Assembly: GCF_001905005.1 (NCBI RefSeq)
Contig: NZ_LWKZ01000027.1
Coordinates: 1 to 64,000, forward strand
Length of the DNA stretch: 64,000 nucleotides
Direction: 5' to 3'
Source: Streptomyces sp. CB02923
Lineage (GTDB): Bacteria > Actinomycetota > Actinomycetes > Streptomycetales > Streptomycetaceae
In this document: positions 18,535-30,195 of the stretch, one piece after another
Layout of the letters: each line of letters opens with the position of its first letter
How positions within the stretch are numbered: the first letter of the stretch is position 1
Position numbers and translations under genes: made by a program
Notes under the pieces: generated by a model
What the model saw: only the letters and a program-made list of their open reading frames with translations
Told to the model about the DNA's origin: nothing
Databases searched by the model: none

Positions 18535-19146
18535 TCAGGGGAGCGCGGGCTCGCGCCGCCGGGCGCCGACGTGCATCGCGTGTTCCACGACCGCGATGAG
18601 GACGTCCTTGGCGGAGTCCTTCTCCCGTGCGTCGCAGAGCATCACCGGTACCTCGGTGTCCAGGTCCAGCGCGTCGCGAACCGTTTCCGCGGGGTAGCGG
18701 TCCGCGCCGTCGAAGCAGTTGACGGCCACCATGAACGGGATGCCGCGGCGCTCGAAGTAGTCGATGGCGGCGAAGGAGTCCTCCAGGCGCCGGGTGTCGG
18801 CCAGTACGACGGAGCCGAGCGCGCCGCGGGCCAGCTCGTCCCACAGGAACCAGAAGCGGTCCTGTCCGGGCGTGCCGAAGAGGTAGAGCACCAGGTCGTC
18901 GCGGAGGGTGATGCGCCCGAAGTCCATGGCGACGGTGGTGGTCCGCTTGCCCTCCACCCCGATGAGGTCGTCGACCGGGCGGCCCGCCTCGGTCAGCCGT
19001 TCCTCGGTGCGCAGCGGTTTGATCTCGCTGACCGCGCCCACCAGGGTCGTCTTGCCCACTCCGAAGCCGCCCGCCACCAGGATCTTGAGGGTGACGGGGT
19101 CGGGGGCCTCCTGCTTGCGGCGTCGTTCAGAGCGCCCGAAGACCAT
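18535..19146 (-). CDS. cvnD: Conservon GTPase CvnD
   Basis: 203 residues. A small Ras/MglA-like GTP-binding protein with P-loop GGFGVGKTTLV (about residues 26-36), the switch region TTTVAMDFGRI, a G3-like FGTPGQDRF, and VAVNCFDG for base recognition. It is the fourth gene of a conservon, in which a sensor kinase-like protein, a roadblock protein, a DUF742 protein and a GTPase form a membrane complex resembling eukaryotic G-protein signalling; this is known in Streptomyces, where conservons influence aerial growth and antibiotic production. A gap of about 134 bases from cvnC is longer than usual. Confidence 0.93.
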   Translation of the reverse strand: MVFGRSERRRKQEAPDPVTLKILVAGGFGVGKTTLVGAVSEIKPLRTEERLTEAGRPVDDLIGVEGKRTTTVAMDFGRITLRDDLVLYLFGTPGQDRFWFLWDELARGALGSVVLADTRRLEDSFAAIDYFERRGIPFMVAVNCFDGADRYPAETVRDALDLDTEVPVMLCDAREKDSAKDVLIAVVEHAMHVGARRREPALP

Positions 19147-19280
19147 GGCTGTCTTCTCCCGGTTCGCCGCTGGTGCTGTTCTCTCGCATTCTCGGTCCTC
19201 GCAGTTCGTGGGGGTGCGGCCCGTGGAGGGCGGCGGGCCGACGGGGCGTCACCGCCGTGCGGCGGTGCGCACGCGTGCGG

Positions 19281-19691
19281 TCACAGCGCCCGGAGCCCGT
19301 CGATCACCTCGCGGAGGATCTTCTCGTCGGGCAGCTCCGCCGGTGGCACGGGCCGGCTCACGTGGACCAGCTCCGCGTCCAGCAGGTCGCCGATGAGGAC
19401 CCGTACGACGCCGAGCGGCAGGTCCATCTCGGCGGCCAGTTCCGCGACGGACAGCGGGGCGTCGCGGCACAGGCCGACGATGTCCACGTGTTCCGGCGAC
19501 AGGGTCTGGTCATCGAGCGGTTCGCCCTGCCGGTCCTCGGCGATCACCAGGGCGATCAGGTCGAGCCGCGGTTCGGCCTCGGTGCTGGTCCGGCCGCGGG
19601 TCATCGCGTAGGGGCGCACCACGGGGCCCGCCTCGTCGTCGTACCAACTGGCGTCCCCCTGCCCGTGCCGGGCCGGGCCGTCTGTGGTCAT
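19281..19691 (-). CDS. cvnC: Conservon DUF742 protein CvnC
   Basis: 136 residues with the DUF742 pattern VRPYAMTRGRTS, a helix-turn-helix-like segment LCRDAPLSVAELAAEMDLPLGVVRVLIGDL, and the usual C-terminal ILREVIDGLRAL. Third gene of the conservon. The role is unproven; members contact CvnB and CvnD in two-hybrid studies of Streptomyces. Confidence 0.93.
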   Translation of the reverse strand: MTTDGPARHGQGDASWYDDEAGPVVRPYAMTRGRTSTEAEPRLDLIALVIAEDRQGEPLDDQTLSPEHVDIVGLCRDAPLSVAELAAEMDLPLGVVRVLIGDLLDAELVHVSRPVPPAELPDEKILREVIDGLRAL

Positions 19692-19717
19692 GGCGTCACC
19701 GTGCCGTCATCCTCCGG

Positions 19718-20167
19718 TCAGCCGCCGGCGGGCTGCCCGGCCCTGGGCGCGGTGCCCAGGTGGGCGCCCACCCGCTTGACGAGCAGCGTCATCTCGTACG
19801 CGACGAGCCCCACGTCGGAGTCCGCGTCGGCGAGGACGGCCAGGCAGCTGCCGTCGCCCGCGGCGCTGACGAAGAGGAACGCTTCGTCCAGCTCCACCAG
19901 GGTCTGCCGGACCCGGCCCGCCTCGAAGTGCCGGCCGACGCCCTTGGCGAGGCTGTGGAAGCCGGAGGCCACCGCCGCGAGGTGCTCGCTGTCCTCGCGG
20001 GTGAGGTCGGCGGACGCGCCGGTGGCCAGGCCGTCGCTGGAGAGGATGAGCGCCTTGCGGATGCTGCCCACCCGGTCGACCAGCTCGTCGAGGAGCCAGC
20101 TCAGCTCACCCGACCCCTGCGGGCCCTTCGACTCGGCACTGGCCGCTGCTGCCTTCGGTGCGGTCAT
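19718..20167 (-). CDS. cvnB: Conservon roadblock/LC7 protein CvnB
   Basis: 149 residues from the ATG at 20167 with GGGAGGGGACGG upstream. Roadblock/LC7 fold: ELSWLLDELVDRVGSIRKALILSSDGLATGAS. Proteins of this fold are partners or activators of MglA-type GTPases, here presumably CvnD. The start overlaps the stop of cvnA by ATGA, indicating translational coupling. Confidence 0.94.
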   Translation of the reverse strand: MTAPKAAAASAESKGPQGSGELSWLLDELVDRVGSIRKALILSSDGLATGASADLTREDSEHLAAVASGFHSLAKGVGRHFEAGRVRQTLVELDEAFLFVSAAGDGSCLAVLADADSDVGLVAYEMTLLVKRVGAHLGTAPRAGQPAGG

Positions 20168-22905
20168 CGACCGTCCCCTCCCGATGTGGTTCCTGGTGCT
20201 GTGCTTGGGCTGCCGTCCCGCCCGTCGTCCTCGCCGTTGTCCCGCCGGCCGCGCTGCCAGCCGCGCTGGAGCGAGGCCATGCGGGCGCGGACCTCCTCGG
20301 CGTCGCGGTCGTCCGCGGTGCCGTCGGGTCCGGTGCCCGGCGCGTCCTGTGCGGCGGGCTCGGCCTTGAGCTGGGGAGCGAGGCTGGCCTGCCGTACGCG
20401 GCGGGGCAGCCCTCCTGCCTTCGTGGCGGGCCGGCCGGACGGGGCAGGGCCCGTTTCCGTTGTCGTACCGGTGTCCATGTCCGCATCCGTGTCGCCGTCG
20501 GTTTCCGCGTCGGAGCGTACGTCGGCGCGGGCCGCGCCGTCGACCGGCCTGCCGTGATCGGAGACGAGCACGGGCGGGCGGTGCCGTCGCGGCAGCGGCG
20601 CGGGCCCGTCGTCGGCCGGTGTCCGGTCGCTGGTCTGCTCGTGCTGTTCGGGGGTGCCTGCGGGCGGTACGGGGGCGACGGGCGGGGGGCCTTCGCGGAG
20701 GGGCCGTGCGCGGTGCAGGGTGCCCGGCTCCCGGTCGGTGCCGCGGGCGGTGTCCCGTCGGCCGAGGTGGGCGGGCCGGCCGCGGAAGAGGTTGTCCTCG
20801 TCGTCCGTCTCCGTCCGTCGCGCGAGTTCCGCGCGGGTCAGCGGGGGTTCCAGTTCGACCGGTCCGTCGATGACGTCCGGGGTGCGGTCCGCGGGTGCGG
20901 GCAGCGGCACGGGCACCTGGGCCAGCGCGGCGAGCTTGCCGCCGGGGGCTTCCAGTTCGCCGGTCCGGCCGCCGTCGAGCCGCCTGCTGCCGGTGTCGTC
21001 GTCGCGGCCGGTGTCCTCGGTGAGGAGCGGGGCGGGCAGGAAGACGACGGCGGTGGTGCCGCCGTACGGGGAGGGCTGGAGGGAGACGCGGACGCCCTGG
21101 CGCTGGGCGAGGCGGCTGACCACGAACAGGCCGAGCCGGTCGGTGTCGGAGAGTTCGAACTCGGGGGTCTCGGCGAGCCGCAGGTTGGCGTCGAGCAGGA
21201 CGTCGGGTGCCATGCCCAGGCCCCGGTCGTGGATCTCCAGGGTGAAGCCGTTGGAGACCCGCTCGCCGACGACCTGTACCGCGGTGTGCGGGGGCGAGAA
21301 GACGGTGGCGTTCTCCAGGAGTTCGGCGATCAGGTGGGTGAGGTCGGAGACCGCGGGGCCCTGGACGGCCAGCCGCGGCAGCCGGCGTACCTCGATGCGC
21401 TCGTAGTCCTCGACCTCGGCGACGGCCGCCCGCACCACGTCCATCAGCTGGATGGGCTTGCGCCACTGCCGGGACGGTGCCGCGCCGGAGAGGATCACCA
21501 GGCCCTCGGCGTGCCGTCGCATACGGGTGGTGAGGTGGTCCAGGCGGAAGAGGTCGGCGAGTTCGTCGGCGTTCTCGGTACGCCGCTCCATCGCGTCCAG
21601 GAGGGTCAGCTGGCGGTGCAGCAGGACCTGGCTGCGGCGGGCGAGGTTGACGAAGACCTCGGAGACGCCGCGGCGCATGTCGGCCTGTTTGACGGCCGCT
21701 TCGACGGCGGCCCGCTGGAGGGTGTTCAGGGCCTGTCCGACCTGCTCGGTCTCGCTCTGGCCGAACTCCAGGCGCGGCGCCTCGGTCTCCACGTCGACCT
21801 GCTCGCCCGCGGCCAGCCGCCGCATGACGCTGGGCAGCCGGACGCCGGAGACCTCGTGGGCGTCCTTGCGCAGCCGGATCAGGTCCTTGACGTGCTTGCT
21901 GCCGATGCGGACGGAGACGATGACCGAGACCAGCAGGGCGACGAAGCCGAGGACGCCCGCGACGCCGGCCTTGACGAGGACGGCCACGGCGACCGGCTCG
22001 ACGCGCTCCTTGTAGCGGTCGCCGGCCTCCCGGCCCATCCGCTGGAGGTCGCCGAGGACCTTGCCGGCGGCGGCGTTCCAGCGTTCGGCGTTGACGGCAC
22101 GGGGGGCTGCGGAGGGGCCGCCGCCGATGATGCGGTCCTCGTAGGAGGTCAGTTCGCGGGCGGGTGCGGAGCGCCAGTAGTCGGCGAAGAGGCCGCGGTC
22201 GTCGCCGGGGAGCACGGGCAGGCTGGTCGCGTACAGGACGCGGCGCTCGGCGACGCGGTCGGCGAAGCCGCGCAGGTCGTGCGTGCTCATGGTGCCGGAG
22301 ACGATCGCCGCGGACATCAGCGCGTCCTCGCGGGAGACGGCCTCGCGGGCGCGGGTGACGTTGACCAGAGCGCGGCCCTGCTTGTCCATCTCGACGTTCT
22401 CCAGCGCGTGCAGCGCGGCGAGGAACTCGTAGTTCGGGTCGACGAGGCCGTTGTACGCCTCGAACGCCGCGTCGCGGGAGATGGTGTTGTCCTCGACCTG
22501 GGTGCGCAGTGCGGACAGCCGGCCGAGGCTCTTGACGACGTCGTCCATGCGCTCGCCGGCGACGCCGTTGAGGTCGTCGCGCACGGCGGGCTCGGCGGCG
22601 TTGTCGCGCAGCTTGTTGACGATCTTGTCAGTCTCGCGGGTGCGGTCGCGCAGTTCGGCCAGGGAGTCGGCGCCGCGCCGGTCGGCGAGGTAGAGGAGGC
22701 TCTGCCGCCGTTCCTGCTGGAGTGCCTGGACGGCGTCCTCGGCCGGGTAGCCGAGTTTGGCGACGACGTGGCCGACGCCGAGCAGCTGGTTGGCGTCGCG
22801 TCCGGTCAGGTACGTGGCGAACGCCCACATGGCCGTGAGGGACACCAGTGGCACCAGCAGCAGCGCTGCGATCTTCCGAGTGATCGTCTTCCCTCGAAAG
22901 CGCAT
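20164..22905 (-). CDS. cvnA: Conservon sensor histidine-kinase-like protein CvnA
   Basis: 913 residues from the ATG at 22905. N-terminal membrane segment (KIAALLLVPLVSLTAMWAFATYL), an extracytoplasmic nitrate-sensor-like helical domain (about 40-310), a second membrane segment (VLVKAGVAGVLGFVALLVSVIVSV), HAMP, and a GHKL ATPase with N box (LIAELLENATVFSPP) and G boxes (DRGLGMAPD, GLFVVSRLAQRQGVRVSL). There is no clear phospho-accepting His box of the classical kind. The last 280 residues are a disordered Pro/Arg/Asp-rich tail containing a run of Thr/Asp repeats. First gene of the conservon. Confidence 0.94.
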   Translation of the reverse strand: MRFRGKTITRKIAALLLVPLVSLTAMWAFATYLTGRDANQLLGVGHVVAKLGYPAEDAVQALQQERRQSLLYLADRRGADSLAELRDRTRETDKIVNKLRDNAAEPAVRDDLNGVAGERMDDVVKSLGRLSALRTQVEDNTISRDAAFEAYNGLVDPNYEFLAALHALENVEMDKQGRALVNVTRAREAVSREDALMSAAIVSGTMSTHDLRGFADRVAERRVLYATSLPVLPGDDRGLFADYWRSAPARELTSYEDRIIGGGPSAAPRAVNAERWNAAAGKVLGDLQRMGREAGDRYKERVEPVAVAVLVKAGVAGVLGFVALLVSVIVSVRIGSKHVKDLIRLRKDAHEVSGVRLPSVMRRLAAGEQVDVETEAPRLEFGQSETEQVGQALNTLQRAAVEAAVKQADMRRGVSEVFVNLARRSQVLLHRQLTLLDAMERRTENADELADLFRLDHLTTRMRRHAEGLVILSGAAPSRQWRKPIQLMDVVRAAVAEVEDYERIEVRRLPRLAVQGPAVSDLTHLIAELLENATVFSPPHTAVQVVGERVSNGFTLEIHDRGLGMAPDVLLDANLRLAETPEFELSDTDRLGLFVVSRLAQRQGVRVSLQPSPYGGTTAVVFLPAPLLTEDTGRDDDTGSRRLDGGRTGELEAPGGKLAALAQVPVPLPAPADRTPDVIDGPVELEPPLTRAELARRTETDDEDNLFRGRPAHLGRRDTARGTDREPGTLHRARPLREGPPPVAPVPPAGTPEQHEQTSDRTPADDGPAPLPRRHRPPVLVSDHGRPVDGAARADVRSDAETDGDTDADMDTGTTTETGPAPSGRPATKAGGLPRRVRQASLAPQLKAEPAAQDAPGTGPDGTADDRDAEEVRARMASLQRGWQRGRRDNGEDDGRDGSPSTAPGTTSGGDGR

Positions 22906-23284
22906 GGCCTCCCCTACGTCAACCCCGGCGCACGGGGATGGTGTTCCGTCAACAAACGGCGCGAGCCTACTACTGACGAGGGACCTGACCGAAGTCCTGT
23001 CCGGGCGCCGGATCCGCAGGTCAGGGGAGGATCGTCCGCAGTTGTCGGCTGATTCCCGGACAACCCGCCCACACATGTGGCCTCGAACACCTCCCCCGCG
23101 CTCGCCCGTACGCCGGAGCGGTTGGCCGAAAATCACATCGACCGGGAACCGGACGGCGCTCCCGTTCGTGACCATGGTGGGTGGTGGTGCGTCCCGGAAC
23201 GGACATGCATCGGGTGAAAGCAGGGCAGGCACCCGGAATGCGGGGCAGGCGGGTACGTGCGGGTACGGGGAGAGTGACGCCGAG
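22906..23284. other. Intergenic region between cvnA and a small membrane-protein gene
   Basis: A 379-base gap between divergent genes, which should hold both promoters. On the minus strand a TAGTAGGCT element about 65 bases before cvnA could be a -10. No conserved repeat was found. On the plus strand GGGGAGAG precedes the next start by 10 bases. Confidence 0.4.
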
Positions 23285-23692
23285 ATGGTCCACGATGACG
23301 GTGACGCTTACCTGGGCGACGGCAGGCGCGCGTTGTGGCAGGAGGAGCCGGCGGCCCGGCGCCGGATGGCCGACCCGGTGCGCACGGCGGCGGTGCGCGC
23401 CGTCATCATCGCGGCGCTGACCCTCATTCAGGCCATGGTGGCCTTCTTCTGCACGATGGCGGGTGCCTGGTTCGCCTTCCCCGCCGTGCTCAGTACGGTC
23501 GCCAGCACGGTGGTCGCGACCTGGGCGGTGCTGGACGTCTGGGTGACGCGCCAGGTGTGGGTGCAGCGCAACGGGGTGCGCTCGCAGCCGAGCAGTACGG
23601 CCAGGAGGCTGCGCCGGGAGCGCCGCCAGGCGCGGCGGGCGGCCCGCAAGGGACGGGAGCGTCCGCCACGGGTCGGCGGCGCGGCGGCGTGA
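23285..23692 (+). CDS. Small two-helix membrane protein, unknown
   Basis: 135 residues from the ATG at 23285 (GGGGAGAG upstream). Two membrane helices (about residues 37-60 and 64-87) are flanked by a basic loop. The C-terminal 40 residues are very Arg-rich (RRLRRERRQARRAARKGRE). I know of no function for it. It is divergent from the conservon and convergent with the ferredoxin gene. Confidence 0.7.
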   Translation: MVHDDGDAYLGDGRRALWQEEPAARRRMADPVRTAAVRAVIIAALTLIQAMVAFFCTMAGAWFAFPAVLSTVASTVVATWAVLDVWVTRQVWVQRNGVRSQPSSTARRLRRERRQARRAARKGRERPPRVGGAAA

Positions 23693-23722
23693 CGCAGTGG
23701 TGACGCCCGGCGGCCGCGGTCC

Positions 23723-24097
23723 TCAGGCGTAGGCGTCTTCCCGCGCGGTGGGCTCCGGTGTGACGGGCTCCCGGGTGGCGGGCTCCCGGGTGGCGGGCCG
23801 GACATGGATCATGCCGTCGGCCTCGGTGACCTCGTGGGTGCGCACGGGGCGGCTGGCCGGCAGGCAGCCGGGCACTCCGGTGCGCAGGTCGAACAGCGCG
23901 GCGTGCAGCGGGCATTCGACCTGGCAGTTCTCCACCCAGCCGTCCGAGAGCGAGGCGTCCTGGTGGCTGCAGGTGTCGTCGAGGGCGTAGAGCCCGCCTT
24001 CGCTGCGGAAGACGGCTATCGCGGGTGTGGTGGCGTCGATCTCGATCCGTACGGCCCCGCCTTCGGGCAGGTCCTCCGTGCGGCAGACGGGAATCAT
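23723..24097 (-). CDS. Rieske-type [2Fe-2S] ferredoxin
   Basis: 124 residues from an ATG with GAGGGGGCC upstream. The Rieske ligands are in CSHQDAS and VECPLHAA, about 16 residues apart. It is soluble with no membrane anchor, like ferredoxins that feed aromatic-ring or betaine oxygenases. It sits back to back with the IclR regulator of the betaine island, so it may be the electron donor for the GbcA-like oxygenase, which lacks a visible reductase partner. The last 25 residues are repeats of the type ATREP encoded by a 15-bp tandem repeat, an unusual tail for the family. Confidence 0.85.
   Translation of the reverse strand: MIPVCRTEDLPEGGAVRIEIDATTPAIAVFRSEGGLYALDDTCSHQDASLSDGWVENCQVECPLHAALFDLRTGVPGCLPASRPVRTHEVTEADGMIHVRPATREPATREPVTPEPTAREDAYA
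23765..23794 (-). repeat. 15-bp tandem repeat in the ferredoxin 3' end
   Basis: GGGCTCCCGGGTGGC is present twice in direct succession (23765-23779 and 23780-23794), with degenerate neighbours on both sides. It encodes the ATREP units of the ferredoxin tail in frame, so copy-number change would only lengthen or shorten the tail. Confidence 0.8.
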
Positions 24098-24140
24098 CTG
24101 GCCCCCTCAGCGCTCATCGGTATCATGGCGTTCTGAATAA

Positions 24141-24164
24141 CGCATCGCGTAGCGCATTGCGCAA
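24141..24164. promoter_or_regulatory. Candidate operator between ferredoxin and IclR genes
   Basis: CGCATCGCG (24141-24149) is followed 12 bases on by CGCATTGCG (24153-24161), and the second copy runs into the palindrome TTGCGCAA. It shares the ATTGCGC core with the perfect palindrome at 25133-25160. On the minus strand TTGCGC (24159-24164) could also be the -35 of the ferredoxin gene. The likely binder is the adjacent IclR protein. Confidence 0.5.
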
Positions 24165-24270
24165 CAGAATCCAGTCCGGGGAGTGTGCCGTCAAGGGGCT
24201 GCCGACGCTTCTTGGCCGGGCCCCCTTCGACGGGCCCCGCCGGGGCCAACGGGTGGTGACGCAGGAACCC

Positions 24271-25077
24271 ATGGCGAAGACGACCGAGGCGGCCGACGAC
24301 CGGTCCGAGGAGAAGCGGGGTGCGGCCGGATCCGTCCAGTCCGTGGACCGCGCGGTGAGCGTCCTGGAGATCCTGGCCCGCCTCGGCGAGGCCGGGGTCA
24401 CCGAGATCGCCGAGGAGCTGGGGGTGCACAAGTCCACCGCCTTCCGCATCCTGGGCGTCCTGGAGCACCGCGGACTCGTGGAACAGGAGCACGAGCGCGG
24501 CAAGTACTACCTGGGCGCCGGGGTGTTGCGGCTGGCGGGCGCCGCCGCCATCCGGCTGGACATCTCGCAGGAGGGCCAGCCCGTGTGCCGGGCGCTCGCC
24601 GACGAGACCGGGGAGACCGCCAACATCGCGGTCCTGGACGGGGACGCCGCGGTCAACATCATGCAGGCGCGGGGCGCCGCCGCGGTCACCGCGTACAACT
24701 GGCTGGGCCGCCGCACCCCCCTGCACGCCACCGCGAGCGGCAAGGTGCTGCTGGCGCACCTGCCGCGGGAGCGGCGCGAGCGCCTGGTGGAGCGCAAGCT
24801 GGCCCGGTTCACCGCGGGCACCCTCACCACGCCCGGCGAGCTGCGCCGTCAGCTGACCGCGGCGGCCGAGGCGGGGTACGCCTGTTCGTGCGAGGAGCTG
24901 GAGATCGGGCTGAACGCGGTGGCGGCGCCGGTACGGGCCCACGACGGCGCCGTGATCGGCGCGATCGGCGTCTCGGGGCCGGCGTACCGGATGGCGGAGC
25001 CGCTGCTCGTGGAGCTGGCCGGGCAGGCGGTGAAGGCGGCTGCCGACCTGTCCCGCCGGATGGGTTTCGCGGGCTGA
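24271..25077 (+). CDS. IclR-family transcriptional regulator of the C1 island
   Basis: 268 residues from the ATG at 24271; a GTG at 24256 is an alternative. N-terminal winged helix (VTEIAEELGVHKSTAFRILGVLEHRGLVEQ) and C-terminal GAF-like effector domain (LHATASGKVLLAHLP, EELEIGLNAVAAPVRAHDGAVIGAIGVSGP). It lies between a divergent ferredoxin gene and the demethylation operon, so it most likely controls both. The effector would be a betaine, dimethylglycine or a related methylamine; this is inference. Confidence 0.9.
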   Translation: MAKTTEAADDRSEEKRGAAGSVQSVDRAVSVLEILARLGEAGVTEIAEELGVHKSTAFRILGVLEHRGLVEQEHERGKYYLGAGVLRLAGAAAIRLDISQEGQPVCRALADETGETANIAVLDGDAAVNIMQARGAAAVTAYNWLGRRTPLHATASGKVLLAHLPRERRERLVERKLARFTAGTLTTPGELRRQLTAAAEAGYACSCEELEIGLNAVAAPVRAHDGAVIGAIGVSGPAYRMAEPLLVELAGQAVKAAADLSRRMGFAG

Positions 25078-25132
25078 GGGGCGGCCACCCGGTCACCTCT
25101 TGACGGATCGCTCACGGACTTCCAGCATGTCT

Positions 25133-25160
25133 CTCATGACGCAACATTGCGCGTCATGAG
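25133..25160. promoter_or_regulatory. Perfect palindrome upstream of mscR, likely IclR operator
   Basis: CTCATGACGC (25133-25142) and GCGTCATGAG (25151-25160) are exact 10-base inverted arms around AACATTGC. Nested inside is a second palindrome CGCAA-CA-TTGCG (25140-25151). A possible promoter is TTGACG (25100-25105) with CAGCAT (25123-25128) 17 bases on, which would place the palindrome at the transcription start, as expected for repression. The gene start follows about 190 bases later. Confidence 0.65.
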
Positions 25161-25349
25161 CAACACAAGGGATTCCCTTGGGCGTTCATCCGTCTCCACG
25201 GCTCCCTGCGCCTCCTCCGGTTCCCCCTGAGACCCGTGCGGTTGCCCGCGTCCCGTGGACCCCGTACGCCCCGGCAATCCCCCATAACGGCATCCGCGCC
25301 AGCTCCACACACCCGCCCCTGCCCCGCAGGCGCTGTTTAGGAGTGAGTC

Positions 25350-28909
<3,560 letters not shown>

Positions 28910-29001
28910 CCCGCCGCAGATAGTCCGCCGCAGGCAGTTCCCAGGCCCAGACATCGCAGCCCGCAGCCCGTCGGGTGTCCCCGCCGACCCGGGAGGTCCG
29001 C

Positions 29002-30195
29002 TTGTCCCCCACCTATGACGTGATCGTCCTCGGCCTCGGCGGCATGGGCAGCGCCGCGGCCCATCAGCTGGCGGCGCGCGGTGCCCGCGTGCTGGGCCTG
29101 GAGCGGTTCGGCCCGGTGCACACCCGCGGCTCCAGTCACGGCGGTTCCCGCATCACCCGCCAGTCGTACTTCGAGGACCCGGCGTATGTGCCGCTGCTGC
29201 TGCGCGCCTATGAGCTGTACGAGGAGCTGGAACGTTCCACCGGGCGGCGGATCGCCACCCTGTGCGGCGGTGTGATGCTGGGGCCGCCGGACAGCCGTAC
29301 CGTCGCCGGGTCGTTGCGCTCGGCCCGCACCTGGGACCTGCCACACGAGATGCTCGACGCGCGGGAGGTCCGCCGCCGCTTCCCGACGCTCGCCCCGGCC
29401 GTCGGCGAAGTCGCCCTGTACGAGGCCCGCGCCGGTTTCCTGCGCCCGGAGAACACCGTCGCCGCGCAGCTCCAGCTCGCCACCCAGGGCGGCGCCGACC
29501 TCCACTTCCAGGAGCCGGTCACCCGGTGGGAAGCGCTGCCCGGCGGCCGCGGCGTGCGGGTCCACACACCCGAGGACGTCTACACCGCAGGGCAGCTGGT
29601 GATCTGTCCCGGGGCGTGGGCGCCCGCCCTGTTGTCCGACCTGGGGGTGGCGTTCACCGTCGAGCGCCAGATCATGCACTGGTTCGAGCCGGACGGAGGC
29701 ACCGGCCCGTACGTCCCGGAGCGGCACCCCGTCTACATCTGGGAGGACGCCGACGGCGTACAGATCTACGGCTTTCCCGCCATCGACGGGCCGGGGCACG
29801 GCGCGAAGGTGGCGTTCTTCCGCCGGGGCGCCGTCTGCACGCCGGAGACCGTCGACCGGACCGTGCACGAGGACGAGGTACGGGCGATGGCCGGGCAGGC
29901 GGCCCGGCTGCTGCCGTCCCTGCCCGGCCGCCATCTGAAGTCCGTGACGTGTATGTACACCAACACTCCCGACGAGCACTTCGTCATCGCGCGGCACCCG
30001 GGGCACGCCGAAACCGTGACCGTGGCCTGCGGCTTCTCCGGACACGGCTTCAAGTTCGTGCCGGTGGTGGGCGAGATCCTCGCCGACCTGGCGCTGACCG
30101 GGCACACCGCGCACCCCGTGGAGCTGTTCGCGCCCGAACGCCTGCTCACGACCGCTGCCGCAGCCGCCCCGTCCGCCCCAGGAGGCGCCCGATGA
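29002..30195 (+). CDS. Monomeric sarcosine oxidase / N-methyl amino acid oxidase
   Basis: About 397 residues from a TTG at 29002, which has GGGAGG 5 bases upstream; a GTG at 28975 would add 9 residues. Rossmann motif [21 protein letters not shown]317 in [13 protein letters not shown] matches the cysteine that binds FAD covalently in MSOX, and [15 protein letters not shown] is also conserved. The likely reaction is sarcosine to glycine plus formaldehyde plus H2O2. N-methyltryptophan oxidase (SolA) is the near relative. A catalase gene is not adjacent. The stop overlaps the next start by ATGA. Confidence 0.88.
   Translation: MSPTYDVIVLGLGGMGSAAAHQLAARGARVLGLERFGPVHTRGSSHGGSRITRQSYFEDPAYVPLLLRAYELYEELERSTGRRIATLCGGVMLGPPDSRTVAGSLRSARTWDLPHEMLDAREVRRRFPTLAPAVGEVALYEARAGFLRPENTVAAQLQLATQGGADLHFQEPVTRWEALPGGRGVRVHTPEDVYTAGQLVICPGAWAPALLSDLGVAFTVERQIMHWFEPDGGTGPYVPERHPVYIWEDADGVQIYGFPAIDGPGHGAKVAFFRRGAVCTPETVDRTVHEDEVRAMAGQAARLLPSLPGRHLKSVTCMYTNTPDEHFVIARHPGHAETVTVACGFSGHGFKFVPVVGEILADLALTGHTAHPVELFAPERLLTTAAAAAPSAPGGAR

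Noticed and set aside
20158-23052. 964-residue plus-strand frame antisense to cvnA
   Set aside because: Low-complexity Val/Gly/Asp shadow; cvnA has membrane, HAMP and ATPase motifs.
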